Positions 8,003 through 15,266 of a DNA stretch of 33,607 nucleotides are shown piece by piece. The notes below the pieces were generated by a model. The model searched no databases. It saw only the letters and a program-made list of their open reading frames with translations, and was not told the origin of the DNA. The stretch covers positions 1-33,607 of the forward strand of contig JALOOX010000040.1 of assembly GCA_025454175.1 (NCBI GenBank). Direction: 5' to 3'. The position numbers and the translations under genes were made by a program. The stretch comes from Syntrophobacteraceae bacterium. Its GTDB lineage: Bacteria; Desulfobacterota; Syntrophobacteria; Syntrophobacterales; Syntrophobacteraceae. Numbering within the stretch: position 1 is the stretch's first letter; each line of letters opens with the position of its first letter.

Positions 8003-8128
8003 GTTTCAGGTTTCAAGTTTCAGGTTTTGGAATTTTCAAAGCAGTTCCTCATGCCCCCTGGGGCACCCGAACCAATGAAAAGGCTCACGGCGGGGCTGGT
8101 TTTCAACTTGAAACTTGAAACCTGAAAC
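8003..8128 (-). repeat. Dispersed intergenic repeat, copy 2, as a long inverted repeat
   Basis: In the gap between the fusion-protein and permease genes, 8003-8022 and 8109-8128 are perfect 20-base inverted copies built of TTTCAGG/TTTCAAG units, separated by 86 bases. The right arm shares 23 identical bases with the repeat at 4222-4244. On the minus-strand transcript the arms could pair into a long hairpin, which may attenuate or protect the message between the two pump genes; that effect is inferred. Confidence 0.6.
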
Positions 8129-8167
8129 TTTCTGTACCAGTTATCCTTTGCGACTTTGCGGTGAAAC

Positions 8168-9337
8168 TCATCTGCTGGGCGGAGCAGCCTCCGGAGCGCC
8201 CATCTCCGGCTTCACCGGCTGGCCCGGACGTGCCTTGAGCATCCCCAGGACCACCACCCTGGCGTCGACGTCCAGACCGCTTTCGACCACGATCAGGGAG
8301 CTCTGCACGGGACCCGTGGTGACGGGACGCCGTTCCACAAGGTTCTGCTCGTTGACGGTGAGCACATATGCCCCCAGCTGATCGAAAGCCACCGCCACTC
8401 GGGGCACCAGGATCGCTTCCCGCTCCATGCCGATGGGCACTCGCACGCGGGCGAACTGTCCGGGAAGAATCCTCCCCCCGGCGTTGGCAAAGACGCCTCG
8501 CACCAGCAGCGTTCCCGTATTGGGGTCGATGCTCGTGGACCTGAAATCCAGCATTCCCTGGTGGGGAAAACCGTCATCGCCGGCGAGTCCCATGTAGACG
8601 GGATGTTGAGCGTCCCAGCCCTTCACGGGCCCATCCCGGAACCCCCGGGGGATGGCGGCCGCATCCGCTTCACTCACGCTGAAGTACACGTAAATGGGGT
8701 CCATTTGCGTGATCTCGGCCAGGACCGTGGCCCCGCCGGCGCCCACCAGGTTGCCGGGATCCACCAGTCTCCGGTCGATACAACCGTTGAAGGGGGCAGT
8801 GACCTGCGTGTAGCTCAAATCCAGTCTGGCCAGGTCCCTCTGGGCCTCGGCGGTCATGAGGGCCGCCTGGGCGCTGTCGCGCTGGAAGCGCCAGTTCTCG
8901 ACGTCCGTCTGGGAGGCCGCTTTCTGGGCGAGAAGGTTCGCGTAGCGAGCCAGCTCGGTCTGGGCATGGGCCAGGAGTGCCCGCTGGGTCAGGACGCTGC
9001 CCTCCGCCTGCTGGACCCTGGCCTCGTAGGTGTTGCGCTGAATGACGAAGAGCAGCTGGTCCTTCCTCACCGTATCGCCGTCCTTGAAGAGGACCTTCTC
9101 GAGGATTCCCTCCACCCGGGCCCGGAGCTGTACCGTGTTGACGGCCCGCGTGCTGCCTGAAAACTCCAGGTGATCGATCACCGTCCGGCGCACGGGGTGC
9201 TCCACCGTGACCGTGGGGGGAGGAGGCGCGAAAGGGGGCTTCTTCTCGCAGGCGACAGTCAGAAGGAGGGTGGTGCAGAGGAGAGCGCAAAGTGGGCTCC
9301 TCATCCGCCGGGGGACTTCGGTGAATGACATCGGCAT
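8168..9337 (-). CDS. RND efflux membrane-fusion (periplasmic adaptor) lipoprotein
   Basis: About 389 residues of the AcrA/MexA adaptor family, which bridges permease and outer-membrane channel. A signal segment ends in a lipobox, L-T-V-A-C-E-K-K, so the mature protein is lipid-anchored. Then come the split lipoyl/barrel-sandwich halves (L-R-A-R-V-E-G-I-L-E-K-V at the start, V-T-A-P-F-N-G-C-I-D-R-R-L-V-D-P-G at the end) flanking a helical hairpin rich in Gln and Ala. A beta-barrel follows (D-P-N-T-G-T-L-L-V-R, I-L-P-G-Q-F-A-R-V-R-V). ATG 9337 has GGAG eight bases upstream (9346-9349). ATG 9304 would also leave an intact lipoprotein signal and is the alternative. The open frame extends much further upstream into the previous gene without coding character. 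It lies 55 bases after the outer-membrane factor gene. Confidence 0.92.
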   Translation of the reverse strand: MPMSFTEVPRRMRSPLCALLCTTLLLTVACEKKPPFAPPPPTVTVEHPVRRTVIDHLEFSGSTRAVNTVQLRARVEGILEKVLFKDGDTVRKDQLLFVIQRNTYEARVQQAEGSVLTQRALLAHAQTELARYANLLAQKAASQTDVENWRFQRDSAQAALMTAEAQRDLARLDLSYTQVTAPFNGCIDRRLVDPGNLVGAGGATVLAEITQMDPIYVYFSVSEADAAAIPRGFRDGPVKGWDAQHPVYMGLAGDDGFPHQGMLDFRSTSIDPNTGTLLVRGVFANAGGRILPGQFARVRVPIGMEREAILVPRVAVAFDQLGAYVLTVNEQNLVERRPVTTGPVQSSLIVVESGLDVDARVVVLGMLKARPGQPVKPEMGAPEAAPPSR

Positions 9338-9392
9338 CGCCGTCGCTCCAGGGGTCGTTCGTTTCGATGGCCGCAGGCCCCGCCTGCCCATT

Positions 9393-10961
9393 TTACCAGT
9401 CCGGAGAGCGGACGGGAGACTCCGAGGGGGGCGGCTCCCCGGGGTGGGGTGCGGGCTCCAGAAGCTTCCCCCAGTTGGTCCGCCTCTCCATGAGATCCTT
9501 GATCTCGGGAGACACAAACTCCCTGCCCTCCCGGATCTCCCAGCCGCCTCCCAGGGCCCGGTAAAGGGCAATGAGGTTCCCGGCGATGCTCCCCAGACCA
9601 CTGGCCAGGTTATCCTGGACGGTCTGCAGGGCCTGCTCGGCCGTCAGCACCGTGGTGAAATCGGTGATGCCCTGCCGGTACTGGACAAAGGCGAGCTCCA
9701 GGGAGCGACTGGCGGCATCGGCGCTCAGGGCGAGATACTCGGCATTTTCCTGGGCGCGGAGGTAGCCCGCCAGGGAATCCTCCACTTCCTGCTGAGCCCT
9801 CAGAACGGTCTCCTGGTAGGCGAGGAGAAGCTCCTGAAGCCTCGCATCCTGGACCCGCACGTTGTTGGTGATCCGGCCGTAGCTCAGGATGTCCCATCGA
9901 AAGGAAGGACCCACGGAGCCGGTGCGTGCCTCCCAGGAAAACATCTCCGAGAGCTTGAAACGCCCAACGTCGGTGGAAAGGAAGCCGAAGGAGCCGGAGA
10001 GGGAGAAGGCGGGAAACAGGTCCGCCCTGGCGACCCCCACCCGGGCCGACTGAGCCATGGCCTGAAACTCGGCACTTCTCACATCGGGCCTTCTTCGGAG
10101 CAGGTCCGCCGGGATGCCCAGGGCCACCTGGGGAATGGGCGCCGGGATGACGGCCGGACCCTCCAGAAAGCTCCTCGCGCCGCCCGGCGGAAGGCCCATC
10201 AGAGTGCTCAGTGCATTTTCAGCCTGTCTCAGCTGGCCCTCCAGGAGGGGGATGGTGGCCTGCGTATTGTAAAGGATGGTTTTGGCCTGCTCGACGTCCC
10301 GCTGGGTTGTCGTGCCCCCCTGGAACCTGGCGTCGGCAATCTCCAGGGACTCCTTCTGGCTCTCAACATTCTGGCGGGCGATCTCGATCCTTCGCCCGAT
10401 GGTGCGGATTTGAACGTAGAGTGAGGCTGCATCAGCCGTGAGGCTCACCAGTCCATTGTCGTAGTCGGCGACGGCCCCCAGGAGGCTCGCGTCGGCAGCC
10501 TCGACGGCACGGCTGAACTTGCCCCAGAAATCGAGCTCCCAGGCGGCCCCGAGCCCAATGCGGTCTTCCCATGTGCTCAGATCGATGCCTGCCTGCCTGC
10601 TGGTGAGAGACGAGCGCGCGCTGGAACGAGTAAAGACCACCGAGCCGTCGGCGAACTGGCTCTGGGGATAGAGGCCCCCCACGGCGATGCCGAGCTGAGC
10701 CCGGGCCTCCATCACCCGCACTCCCACGATCTGCAGCGACAGGTTCTCGCGGGTGACGTGATCGATGATGCGGTCCAGGGCTGGATCGCCAAACACCTCC
10801 CACCAGGCGCGGTATTCGGCCGGGTCAGTCTTGACGCGCGCGTCACGAGCCTCCAGCCACTCCGCCGAGATCGAGGTCTCGGGCCGGACATAATTCGGGC
10901 CCACTCGAGTGCAGCCGCACACGACCATGGCCAGGACCACGAGCATGCTGCAAAGCTTCAC
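9393..10961 (-). CDS. RND efflux outer-membrane factor lipoprotein (NodT/OprM family)
   Basis: About 522 residues of the TolC/OprM channel family, which trimerises in the outer membrane to give the pump its exit duct. A short hydrophobic signal ends in V-V-C-G-C with the classic mature start C-T-R-V-G-P-N-Y-V-R-P, showing lipid modification. Two OEP repeats follow, with G-A-A-W-E-L-D-F-W-G-K-F-S-R-A-V-E-A-A and later R-R-P-D-V-R-S-A-E. Internal alanine- and glutamine-rich helices are typical. The frame can be opened at TTG 10994. I prefer GTG 10961, which gives K-L-C-S-M and a compact lipoprotein signal, though its ribosome-binding site is weak. The upstream small membrane gene ends four bases before that TTG, so translation may be coupled. 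Confidence 0.92.
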   Translation of the reverse strand: MKLCSMLVVLAMVVCGCTRVGPNYVRPETSISAEWLEARDARVKTDPAEYRAWWEVFGDPALDRIIDHVTRENLSLQIVGVRVMEARAQLGIAVGGLYPQSQFADGSVVFTRSSARSSLTSRQAGIDLSTWEDRIGLGAAWELDFWGKFSRAVEAADASLLGAVADYDNGLVSLTADAASLYVQIRTIGRRIEIARQNVESQKESLEIADARFQGGTTTQRDVEQAKTILYNTQATIPLLEGQLRQAENALSTLMGLPPGGARSFLEGPAVIPAPIPQVALGIPADLLRRRPDVRSAEFQAMAQSARVGVARADLFPAFSLSGSFGFLSTDVGRFKLSEMFSWEARTGSVGPSFRWDILSYGRITNNVRVQDARLQELLLAYQETVLRAQQEVEDSLAGYLRAQENAEYLALSADAASRSLELAFVQYRQGITDFTTVLTAEQALQTVQDNLASGLGSIAGNLIALYRALGGGWEIREGREFVSPEIKDLMERRTNWGKLLEPAPHPGEPPPSESPVRSPDW

Positions 10962-10998
10962 GACCTTTACCGCCCCGAACAGGTCATCACACAACGTC

Positions 10999-11373
10999 TC
11001 ACACGAGCCAGGAAAGCATGGCCGCTCCCAGCAGGAACATGATCAGGCCGGACACTCTGAGCACGATCTCCCCAGCCTCCTCGAACCACCAGTCGCGCAC
11101 ACGCTGAATCTGAGCGGGAGGCCCGAAAGCCACATAGGCCCCCTTGGCCAGCGCCAGGATGCCCAGGATGAGGGCCAGCCCGAATACTTCCCTCACGGCA
11201 AAGGCCCCGATCACCATGAGCAGCCCCAATGCCGCGGGCAGCACAGCCAGAAGGCGGAAATCGACTCTGTAGAAGAAGCCCCGAACAGTGGCCCTGCTCT
11301 GCTCCGAGTAGAGGACCAGCATCGTTCCGACGGAGATGAAGAGCAAGGACAAAAGAAAGAAGAAGCCGCGCAT
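10999..11373 (-). CDS. Small multi-spanning inner-membrane protein of unknown function
   Basis: 124 residues that are mostly hydrophobic, with about four predicted membrane helices (roughly residues 3-21, 41-61, 64-83 and 103-122). An amphipathic charged stretch I-Q-R-V-R-D-W-W-F-E-E sits before the last helix. No cysteine motif or known catalytic motif is visible. A GGGGGG-rich Shine-Dalgarno precedes ATG 11373. It is the first gene of the minus-strand efflux operon and almost abuts the outer-membrane factor gene, so it may be an accessory or stress-sensing part of the pump. That link rests only on position. I do not recognise a named family. Confidence 0.7.
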   Translation of the reverse strand: MRGFFFLLSLLFISVGTMLVLYSEQSRATVRGFFYRVDFRLLAVLPAALGLLMVIGAFAVREVFGLALILGILALAKGAYVAFGPPAQIQRVRDWWFEEAGEIVLRVSGLIMFLLGAAMLSWLV

Positions 11374-11473
11374 AAGCCCCCCTGATCAAAAGGCTGGCAG
11401 GTTTGGTCCGTCCATTCCGGACCGATGTTCGGCCCTTACTGGTACGCTCGGGCGGAAATGGGTGCCCCGTTCA

Positions 11474-11505
11474 GCCGGCTCCCAGGCTCGAGCCTGGGAG
11501 CCGGC
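11474..11505. repeat. Perfect 32-base palindrome in an intergenic gap
   Basis: The two 16-base halves (GCCGGCTCCCAGGCTC and its exact reverse complement) meet at a central CTCGAG. In RNA it would fold to a very stable GC-rich hairpin. No T-run follows on either strand, so it is not a standard intrinsic terminator. It sits in the 225-base gap (11374-11598) between the adenosyltransferase and efflux operons, where a transcription stop or processing site would make sense. Otherwise the gap shows no gene. Confidence 0.6.
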
Positions 11506-11598
11506 AAAGAAACGCGAGCCGCCCATCCCTTACAGGACGCTGCTCCCGGAATGGCGCGAGACTCAAATCACGGTGAGCCATTCGGCGTCACTCCGCCA

Positions 11599-12213
11599 TC
11601 ATGGCAATTTATCCGCATAGCGAGCCAGGATGAACAGGAGAAAGCCGAGGCGATTGATATAACTCAAGACTTCAGGTCGCTGCAGACCTTCCGCCTGGTG
11701 CAGGTTTACGATGCTGCGCTCAGCCCGCCTGACGACCGTCCGGGCCATGTCCAGGGATGCGCTCACGGGATTGCTGCCGGGATCCACAAAACCGCGGGTT
11801 GACAGCGGCACTTCCACCTGCAGCTCGGCGATCCACTGTTCCAGGTCGGAAATCTTGGCCTCCTCCACCCGGTTGAGCTCCCGGCCGGGATCGGTGTTGG
11901 AAAGCTCGGCTCCGAGCATGAAAAGGTCTTGCTGGATGGCCGCGAGGATTTCGCGGATCCTGGGGTTGGTCGCCAGAGCCTTGGCCAGCCCCATGGTGGC
12001 GCTGGATTCATCGAGATTTCCGCAGGCTTCGATGCGAAGATTGGTCTTCGAGACTCTTTCGCCGGACAGGAGGCTGGTTTCCCCCTGGTCGCCCCGCTTG
12101 GTGGAAGCGATGATTTTTGATTTGCCGCCTTCCTTGGTTGCCACGCCGCTTGATCGCTCCTCTGAAGGACCCGTTTGAACTGCTGTCGAGCTCCATGGCT
12201 TCGAGCCCGACAC
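11599..12213 (-). CDS. Cob(I)alamin adenosyltransferase, PduO type
   Basis: A PduO-type ATP:corrinoid adenosyltransferase, which transfers the 5'-deoxyadenosyl group of ATP to Co(I) corrinoid to give coenzyme B12. Family motifs are clear: the ATP-binding T-K-R-G-D-Q-G-E-T-S-L-L-S-G-E-R-V-S-K, then R-I-E-A-C-G-N-L-D-E, the helix R-T-V-V-R-R-A-E-R-S-I-V, and terminal L-S-Y-I-N-R-L-G-F-L-L-F-I-L-A-R. GTG 12213 opens the longest frame, giving 204 residues, but its first ~23 residues look non-conserved. GTG 12144, with AGAGGAG upstream, would give a start nearer the family norm. It is the third gene of the B12 lower-ligand operon, after cobT. It is cytosolic. Confidence 0.88.
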   Translation of the reverse strand: MSGSKPWSSTAVQTGPSEERSSGVATKEGGKSKIIASTKRGDQGETSLLSGERVSKTNLRIEACGNLDESSATMGLAKALATNPRIREILAAIQQDLFMLGAELSNTDPGRELNRVEEAKISDLEQWIAELQVEVPLSTRGFVDPGSNPVSASLDMARTVVRRAERSIVNLHQAEGLQRPEVLSYINRLGFLLFILARYADKLP

Positions 12214-12286
12214 TACCCTTTTTCAAATCCCCACACAATGGGCAATATTGGACCACGACGCCTTTGGCCGCGGGCCGGCACGCGAA

Positions 12287-13384
12287 TCAGGCGCCTCGAG
12301 GCCCCGAGCTCCCGCCGCCGGAGCCGCCGGTCACGCCGGCCTCCTCAAAGGTGAGGACCTCCCTCATGACCCGGGCCGCGCTCTCGACGACACCCATGGC
12401 CACGGCGGCCCCGGTGCCTTCACCCAGGCGCAGTCCCAGGTCGATGATGGGCTCGAGACCCAGATGCTTCAGCATGGCTCCATGGCCCCACTCTTCCGAG
12501 CAGTGGCCGGCAAACACGTAGTCCGTGACCGATGAGCACAGGCGGTGTGCAATCAGGGCCCCCGCCGTGGAGATGAAACCGTCGATGACCACGGGACGCC
12601 GATGATAGGCGCCGGCCAGGATGCACCCGGCAATGCCTCCGATCTCGAACCCGCCCACCCTGGCCAGCACATCCAGGCCGTCCGATCCATCGGGCCCGTT
12701 GACGGAGAGCGCCCGGTCCACGACGCGTCGCTTGCGGGCGAGCGCCCGGTCGTCGATTCCGGTTCCCCGCCCCACCATGGCCTCCACGGACAACCCCGTG
12801 ATGGCCACGCCGATGGCCGCCGACGGCGTCGTGTTGGCAATCCCCATGTCCCCGGTGCCCATGAGCCGCACTCCGCGATGGAACTGCTCCGAGGCCAGAT
12901 CGAAGCCCCGCAGGATCGCCTCCTCGGCCTGCGCCCGGCTCATGGCCGGCCCCATGGCCATGTTGGCGGTCCCGCGGCCGACCTTGCACCGTCGGAAATG
13001 ACCGTTCTGGCCCGGGGAGCCCATGTCCAGCTCCGGGATGATGCCCATGTCCACGACGATGACCTCCGCCCCCACCCATCTCGCCAGGACGTTGATCGCC
13101 GCCCCGCCGCGCAGGAAATTCCTGACCATTTCTCCGGTCACCTCCTGGGGAAAGGCGCTGACCCCTTCGGCGGCCACCCCATGGTCCCCCGCCATCACGA
13201 GGACAGCTCGACGGGTGACGTCAGGGCTCAAGGTCCGCCCTATGCCGCACAGCTTTTCCGAAATGTCGTGAAGCCTTCCAAGGGCCCGCGGGGGGATGGC
13301 CAGCGTGGCCGTCCGCTCCCTCGCCCTTTCAACCCATTCCCCATCGAGAGGCCGAATGCCTTGAACGATTTCATGGATATTCAT
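12287..13384 (-). CDS. cobT: Nicotinate-nucleotide:dimethylbenzimidazole phosphoribosyltransferase
   Basis: 365 residues, normal for CobT. The enzyme makes alpha-ribazole 5'-phosphate by moving phosphoribose from nicotinate mononucleotide to a benzimidazole base, which activates the lower ligand of cobamides. Signatures include V-M-A-G-D-H-G-V-A-A-E-G, the M-G-T-G-D-M-G-I-A-N-T-T-P-S-A-A loop, F-E-I-G-G-I-A-G and L-R-L-G-E-G-T-G-A-A, whose Glu is the catalytic base of the family. The C-terminus ends in a Gly/Ser-rich tail. It follows the bzaF-like gene by 80 bases on the same strand and so falls under the same cobalamin riboswitch. The product of the upstream enzyme, 5-hydroxybenzimidazole, would be its substrate. 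Confidence 0.95.
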   Translation of the reverse strand: MNIHEIVQGIRPLDGEWVERARERTATLAIPPRALGRLHDISEKLCGIGRTLSPDVTRRAVLVMAGDHGVAAEGVSAFPQEVTGEMVRNFLRGGAAINVLARWVGAEVIVVDMGIIPELDMGSPGQNGHFRRCKVGRGTANMAMGPAMSRAQAEEAILRGFDLASEQFHRGVRLMGTGDMGIANTTPSAAIGVAITGLSVEAMVGRGTGIDDRALARKRRVVDRALSVNGPDGSDGLDVLARVGGFEIGGIAGCILAGAYHRRPVVIDGFISTAGALIAHRLCSSVTDYVFAGHCSEEWGHGAMLKHLGLEPIIDLGLRLGEGTGAAVAMGVVESAARVMREVLTFEEAGVTGGSGGGSSGPRGA

Positions 13385-13464
13385 CGATCTTCCCCATTCC
13401 TTGGGTTCGTCTTCGCGATGAGGTCATCCCATGCCAGTCCCCCCGCGATGCCGGTGACAGCGAC

Positions 13465-14775
13465 TCAGGCCTTCCTGTCCTGGTCCAGGAGGTGCCCGAA
13501 GAGATTCAACGAGCCCTTGTTGGCGCAGAATTCGCCGCACATGGTGCACACGTCCTTGTCCCCGGGGGACCGGCTGTCCCGGATGGAGCGGGCTTCCTCG
13601 GGGAAGAGAGCGACCTTGAACTGGCCCTCCCAGTCCAGGTCGCGGCGCGCCTTGCTCATGGCCATATCCCGAGTCCTGGCCTTTTCGGGATACTTGGCCA
13701 TGTCGCCGATGTAAGCCCCCACGCGGGCCACCCGGACCCCTTCGACCACATCCTGCTCGTTGGGCAGGGCAAGGTGCTCGGCCGGCGTGATGTAGCAGAT
13801 GAGGTCCGCGCCGTGGCGGGCGCTGGTCGCCGCGCCGATGGCCGCGGCCACATGGTCGTAGCCGGCCGCGATGTCCGTGGGAATGGGGCCCAGCATGTAG
13901 TAGGGGGCGCTGTTGCTCATGCGCTTCTGGAGAATGATGTTGGCTTCGATCTCGTCCACGGGCACGTGACCCGGGCCTTCCACCATCATCTGGCAGCCCA
14001 TCCCGCGCCCGATTTCGGCAAGCTCGCAGTTGATGAGCAGCTCCTGGACCATGGCGCGGTCGAAGGAATCCCATACGGCTCCGGACCTGAGCCCATTGCC
14101 GAGGGAGAGGACCGTGTCGTACTTCCTGAGGATGGAAACCACCCGATCGAACTTCTCGTAGAGCGGGTTTTCCCTCCCGTTTGCCTTCATCCAGGCCACC
14201 ATGGAAGTGCCGCCCTTGCTGACCAGCCCCCCGTAGCGGTAGCCCTGCCGCTCCAGACGCTCGATGGTATGGAGGTTGATGCCGCAATGGATGGCCATGA
14301 AGGAAATCCCGTCGGCGCACTGGCGCTCCATGAGGTCGAAGAGCAGCTCCTCGTCCAGCCTGTTGGGATCTCCGTAGCGGCGCGTGGCCTCGCGGAACGC
14401 TTGATAGAGGGGGACGTTGCCGACGGGCAGCTGGACGGCGGCCAGGACCTCACGGCGCACCCGGTCGAGGTCGCCACCGACGGAAAGCTCCATGAGGGTG
14501 TCGGCGCCCGCGGCCTCGGCGGCCCGCGCCTTGCGCACCTCGGCGTCGATGTCGACGATGTCCGTCGACGTCCCGATGCTGGCGTTGATCTTGGTTCGAA
14601 GCCCCATGCCGATGCCGACGGCCCGGCCGGGACGCTGGGTATTGAGGGGGACAACGATCTGGCCGTCCGCAATTCGCCGGCGCACCGTTTCCGGCTCCAG
14701 CCCTTCCAGCAGAGCGACTTCCTTCATGACGGGGGTGATGGTGCCCTGGACTGCCAGTTCAACCTGTGTGGACAT
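13465..14775 (-). CDS. bzaF: ThiC-family radical SAM enzyme, probably 5-hydroxybenzimidazole synthase (BzaF-like)
   Basis: 436 residues from ATG 14775, set by GGGAGG six bases upstream. It is a short ThiC-family protein without the extra N-terminal domain of aerobic ThiC. Seen: I-V-V-P-L-N, I-D-A-E-V-R-K-A-R-A-A-E-A-A-G-A-D-T, E-G-P-G-H-V-P-V-D-E-I, Y-Y-M-L-G-P-I-P-T-D-I-A-A-G-Y-D-H and a C-terminal C-T-M-C-G-E-F-C cluster site (C-x2-C-x3-C). ThiC makes the thiamin pyrimidine from aminoimidazole ribotide. The paralogue BzaF turns the same substrate into 5-hydroxybenzimidazole, the B12 lower-ligand precursor of anaerobes. The cobalamin (not TPP) riboswitch upstream, and cobT plus adenosyltransferase downstream, favour BzaF. 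Sequence alone does not exclude ThiC. Confidence 0.8.
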   Translation of the reverse strand: MSTQVELAVQGTITPVMKEVALLEGLEPETVRRRIADGQIVVPLNTQRPGRAVGIGMGLRTKINASIGTSTDIVDIDAEVRKARAAEAAGADTLMELSVGGDLDRVRREVLAAVQLPVGNVPLYQAFREATRRYGDPNRLDEELLFDLMERQCADGISFMAIHCGINLHTIERLERQGYRYGGLVSKGGTSMVAWMKANGRENPLYEKFDRVVSILRKYDTVLSLGNGLRSGAVWDSFDRAMVQELLINCELAEIGRGMGCQMMVEGPGHVPVDEIEANIILQKRMSNSAPYYMLGPIPTDIAAGYDHVAAAIGAATSARHGADLICYITPAEHLALPNEQDVVEGVRVARVGAYIGDMAKYPEKARTRDMAMSKARRDLDWEGQFKVALFPEEARSIRDSRSPGDKDVCTMCGEFCANKGSLNLFGHLLDQDRKA

Positions 14776-14852
14776 GGACTGCCTCCCGACGCATGGTCCG
14801 GACATCCCCGTTGGAGGGGACGCCGCCAGATGGGTTATCCCGCGCCGGGAAC

Positions 14853-14892
14853 AAAAAAATCCCCAAGCGCGGAAAAAAGCGCCTGGGGATTT
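14853..14892 (-). terminator. Intrinsic terminator, expression platform of the cobalamin riboswitch
   Basis: On the minus strand AAATCCCCAGGCGC and GCGCTTGGGGATTT form a 14-pair stem (one G-T) with an 8-base loop, followed by a run of T. It lies between the riboswitch and bzaF, so B12 binding would be expected to stop transcription here. A long perfect stem plus U-tract makes the call strong. Confidence 0.88.
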
Positions 14893-14914
14893 GCCATCTC
14901 CCCTGAAGCGTAAC

Positions 14915-15080
14915 GGATGCCAGGTCTTCTGACTCTCGGATCGTCCTACAGCCCGCGCCTTCCCGCCCCACTTGATGGTGGAACAGTGGCATCTTGCGGG
15001 ATTCGTCCCCGATCACAGCGGCGGGTCCGCACCGGATTCACACCGGTTTCCCTCTTCCCGGCCCATGCGGGCCAGCATCC
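14915..15080 (-). promoter_or_regulatory. Cobalamin (B12) riboswitch
   Basis: Read on the minus strand, the aptamer carries the conserved blocks in order: GGATGC (P1, 15075-15080), GGGAAACCGGTGTGAATCC (15034-15052), GCGGACCCGCCGCTGTGATC (15011-15030) and the B12-box-like AGTCAGAAGACCTGGC (14919-14934), closing with GCATCC (14915-14920) to pair P1. It leads into an intrinsic terminator and then the bzaF-like gene. It ties the operon to corrinoid supply, which argues against a thiamin role. Confidence 0.93.
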
Positions 15081-15109
15081 GTATACCAGTACTTCCATGA
15101 TTCGCACCT

Positions 15110-15138
15110 CCAATAGAAAACGCATCGCATGCTGTCAA
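15110..15138 (-). promoter_or_regulatory. Candidate sigma-70 promoter for the B12 lower-ligand operon
   Basis: On the minus strand TTGACA (15133-15138) is followed after 17 bases by TATTGG (15110-15115). The start of transcription would fall about 20-25 bases before the riboswitch P1 stem. The -35 is perfect; the -10 matches only in part. Confidence 0.5.
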
Positions 15139-15266
15139 TGTTTTTCTCTCACCTTCATCCCGCTTTCCCTCGGCGTCTCCACAAGACGGCAATCTCTTCT
15201 TGCGTCGAGCGATGATTGATCTACATTATGTGGAAAACCGGATGGTCGAGCCTCGAGGACACTGCC

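Noticed and set aside
8168-9601. Long form of the fusion protein from 9601
   Set aside because: The first ~88 residues are low-complexity Pro/Gly/Arg/Ser in the wrong frame of the preceding gene. A lipoprotein signal and GGAG support a start at 9337 or 9304.
13465-14775. Plain thiC for thiamin synthesis
   Set aside because: The leader is a cobalamin riboswitch, not a TPP riboswitch, and the neighbours are cobT and an adenosyltransferase.
13492-14913. 473-codon open frame on the plus strand opposite the bzaF-like gene
   Set aside because: It is a mirror of a clearly conserved gene and runs through the terminator and promoter-proximal leader; there is no recognisable protein.
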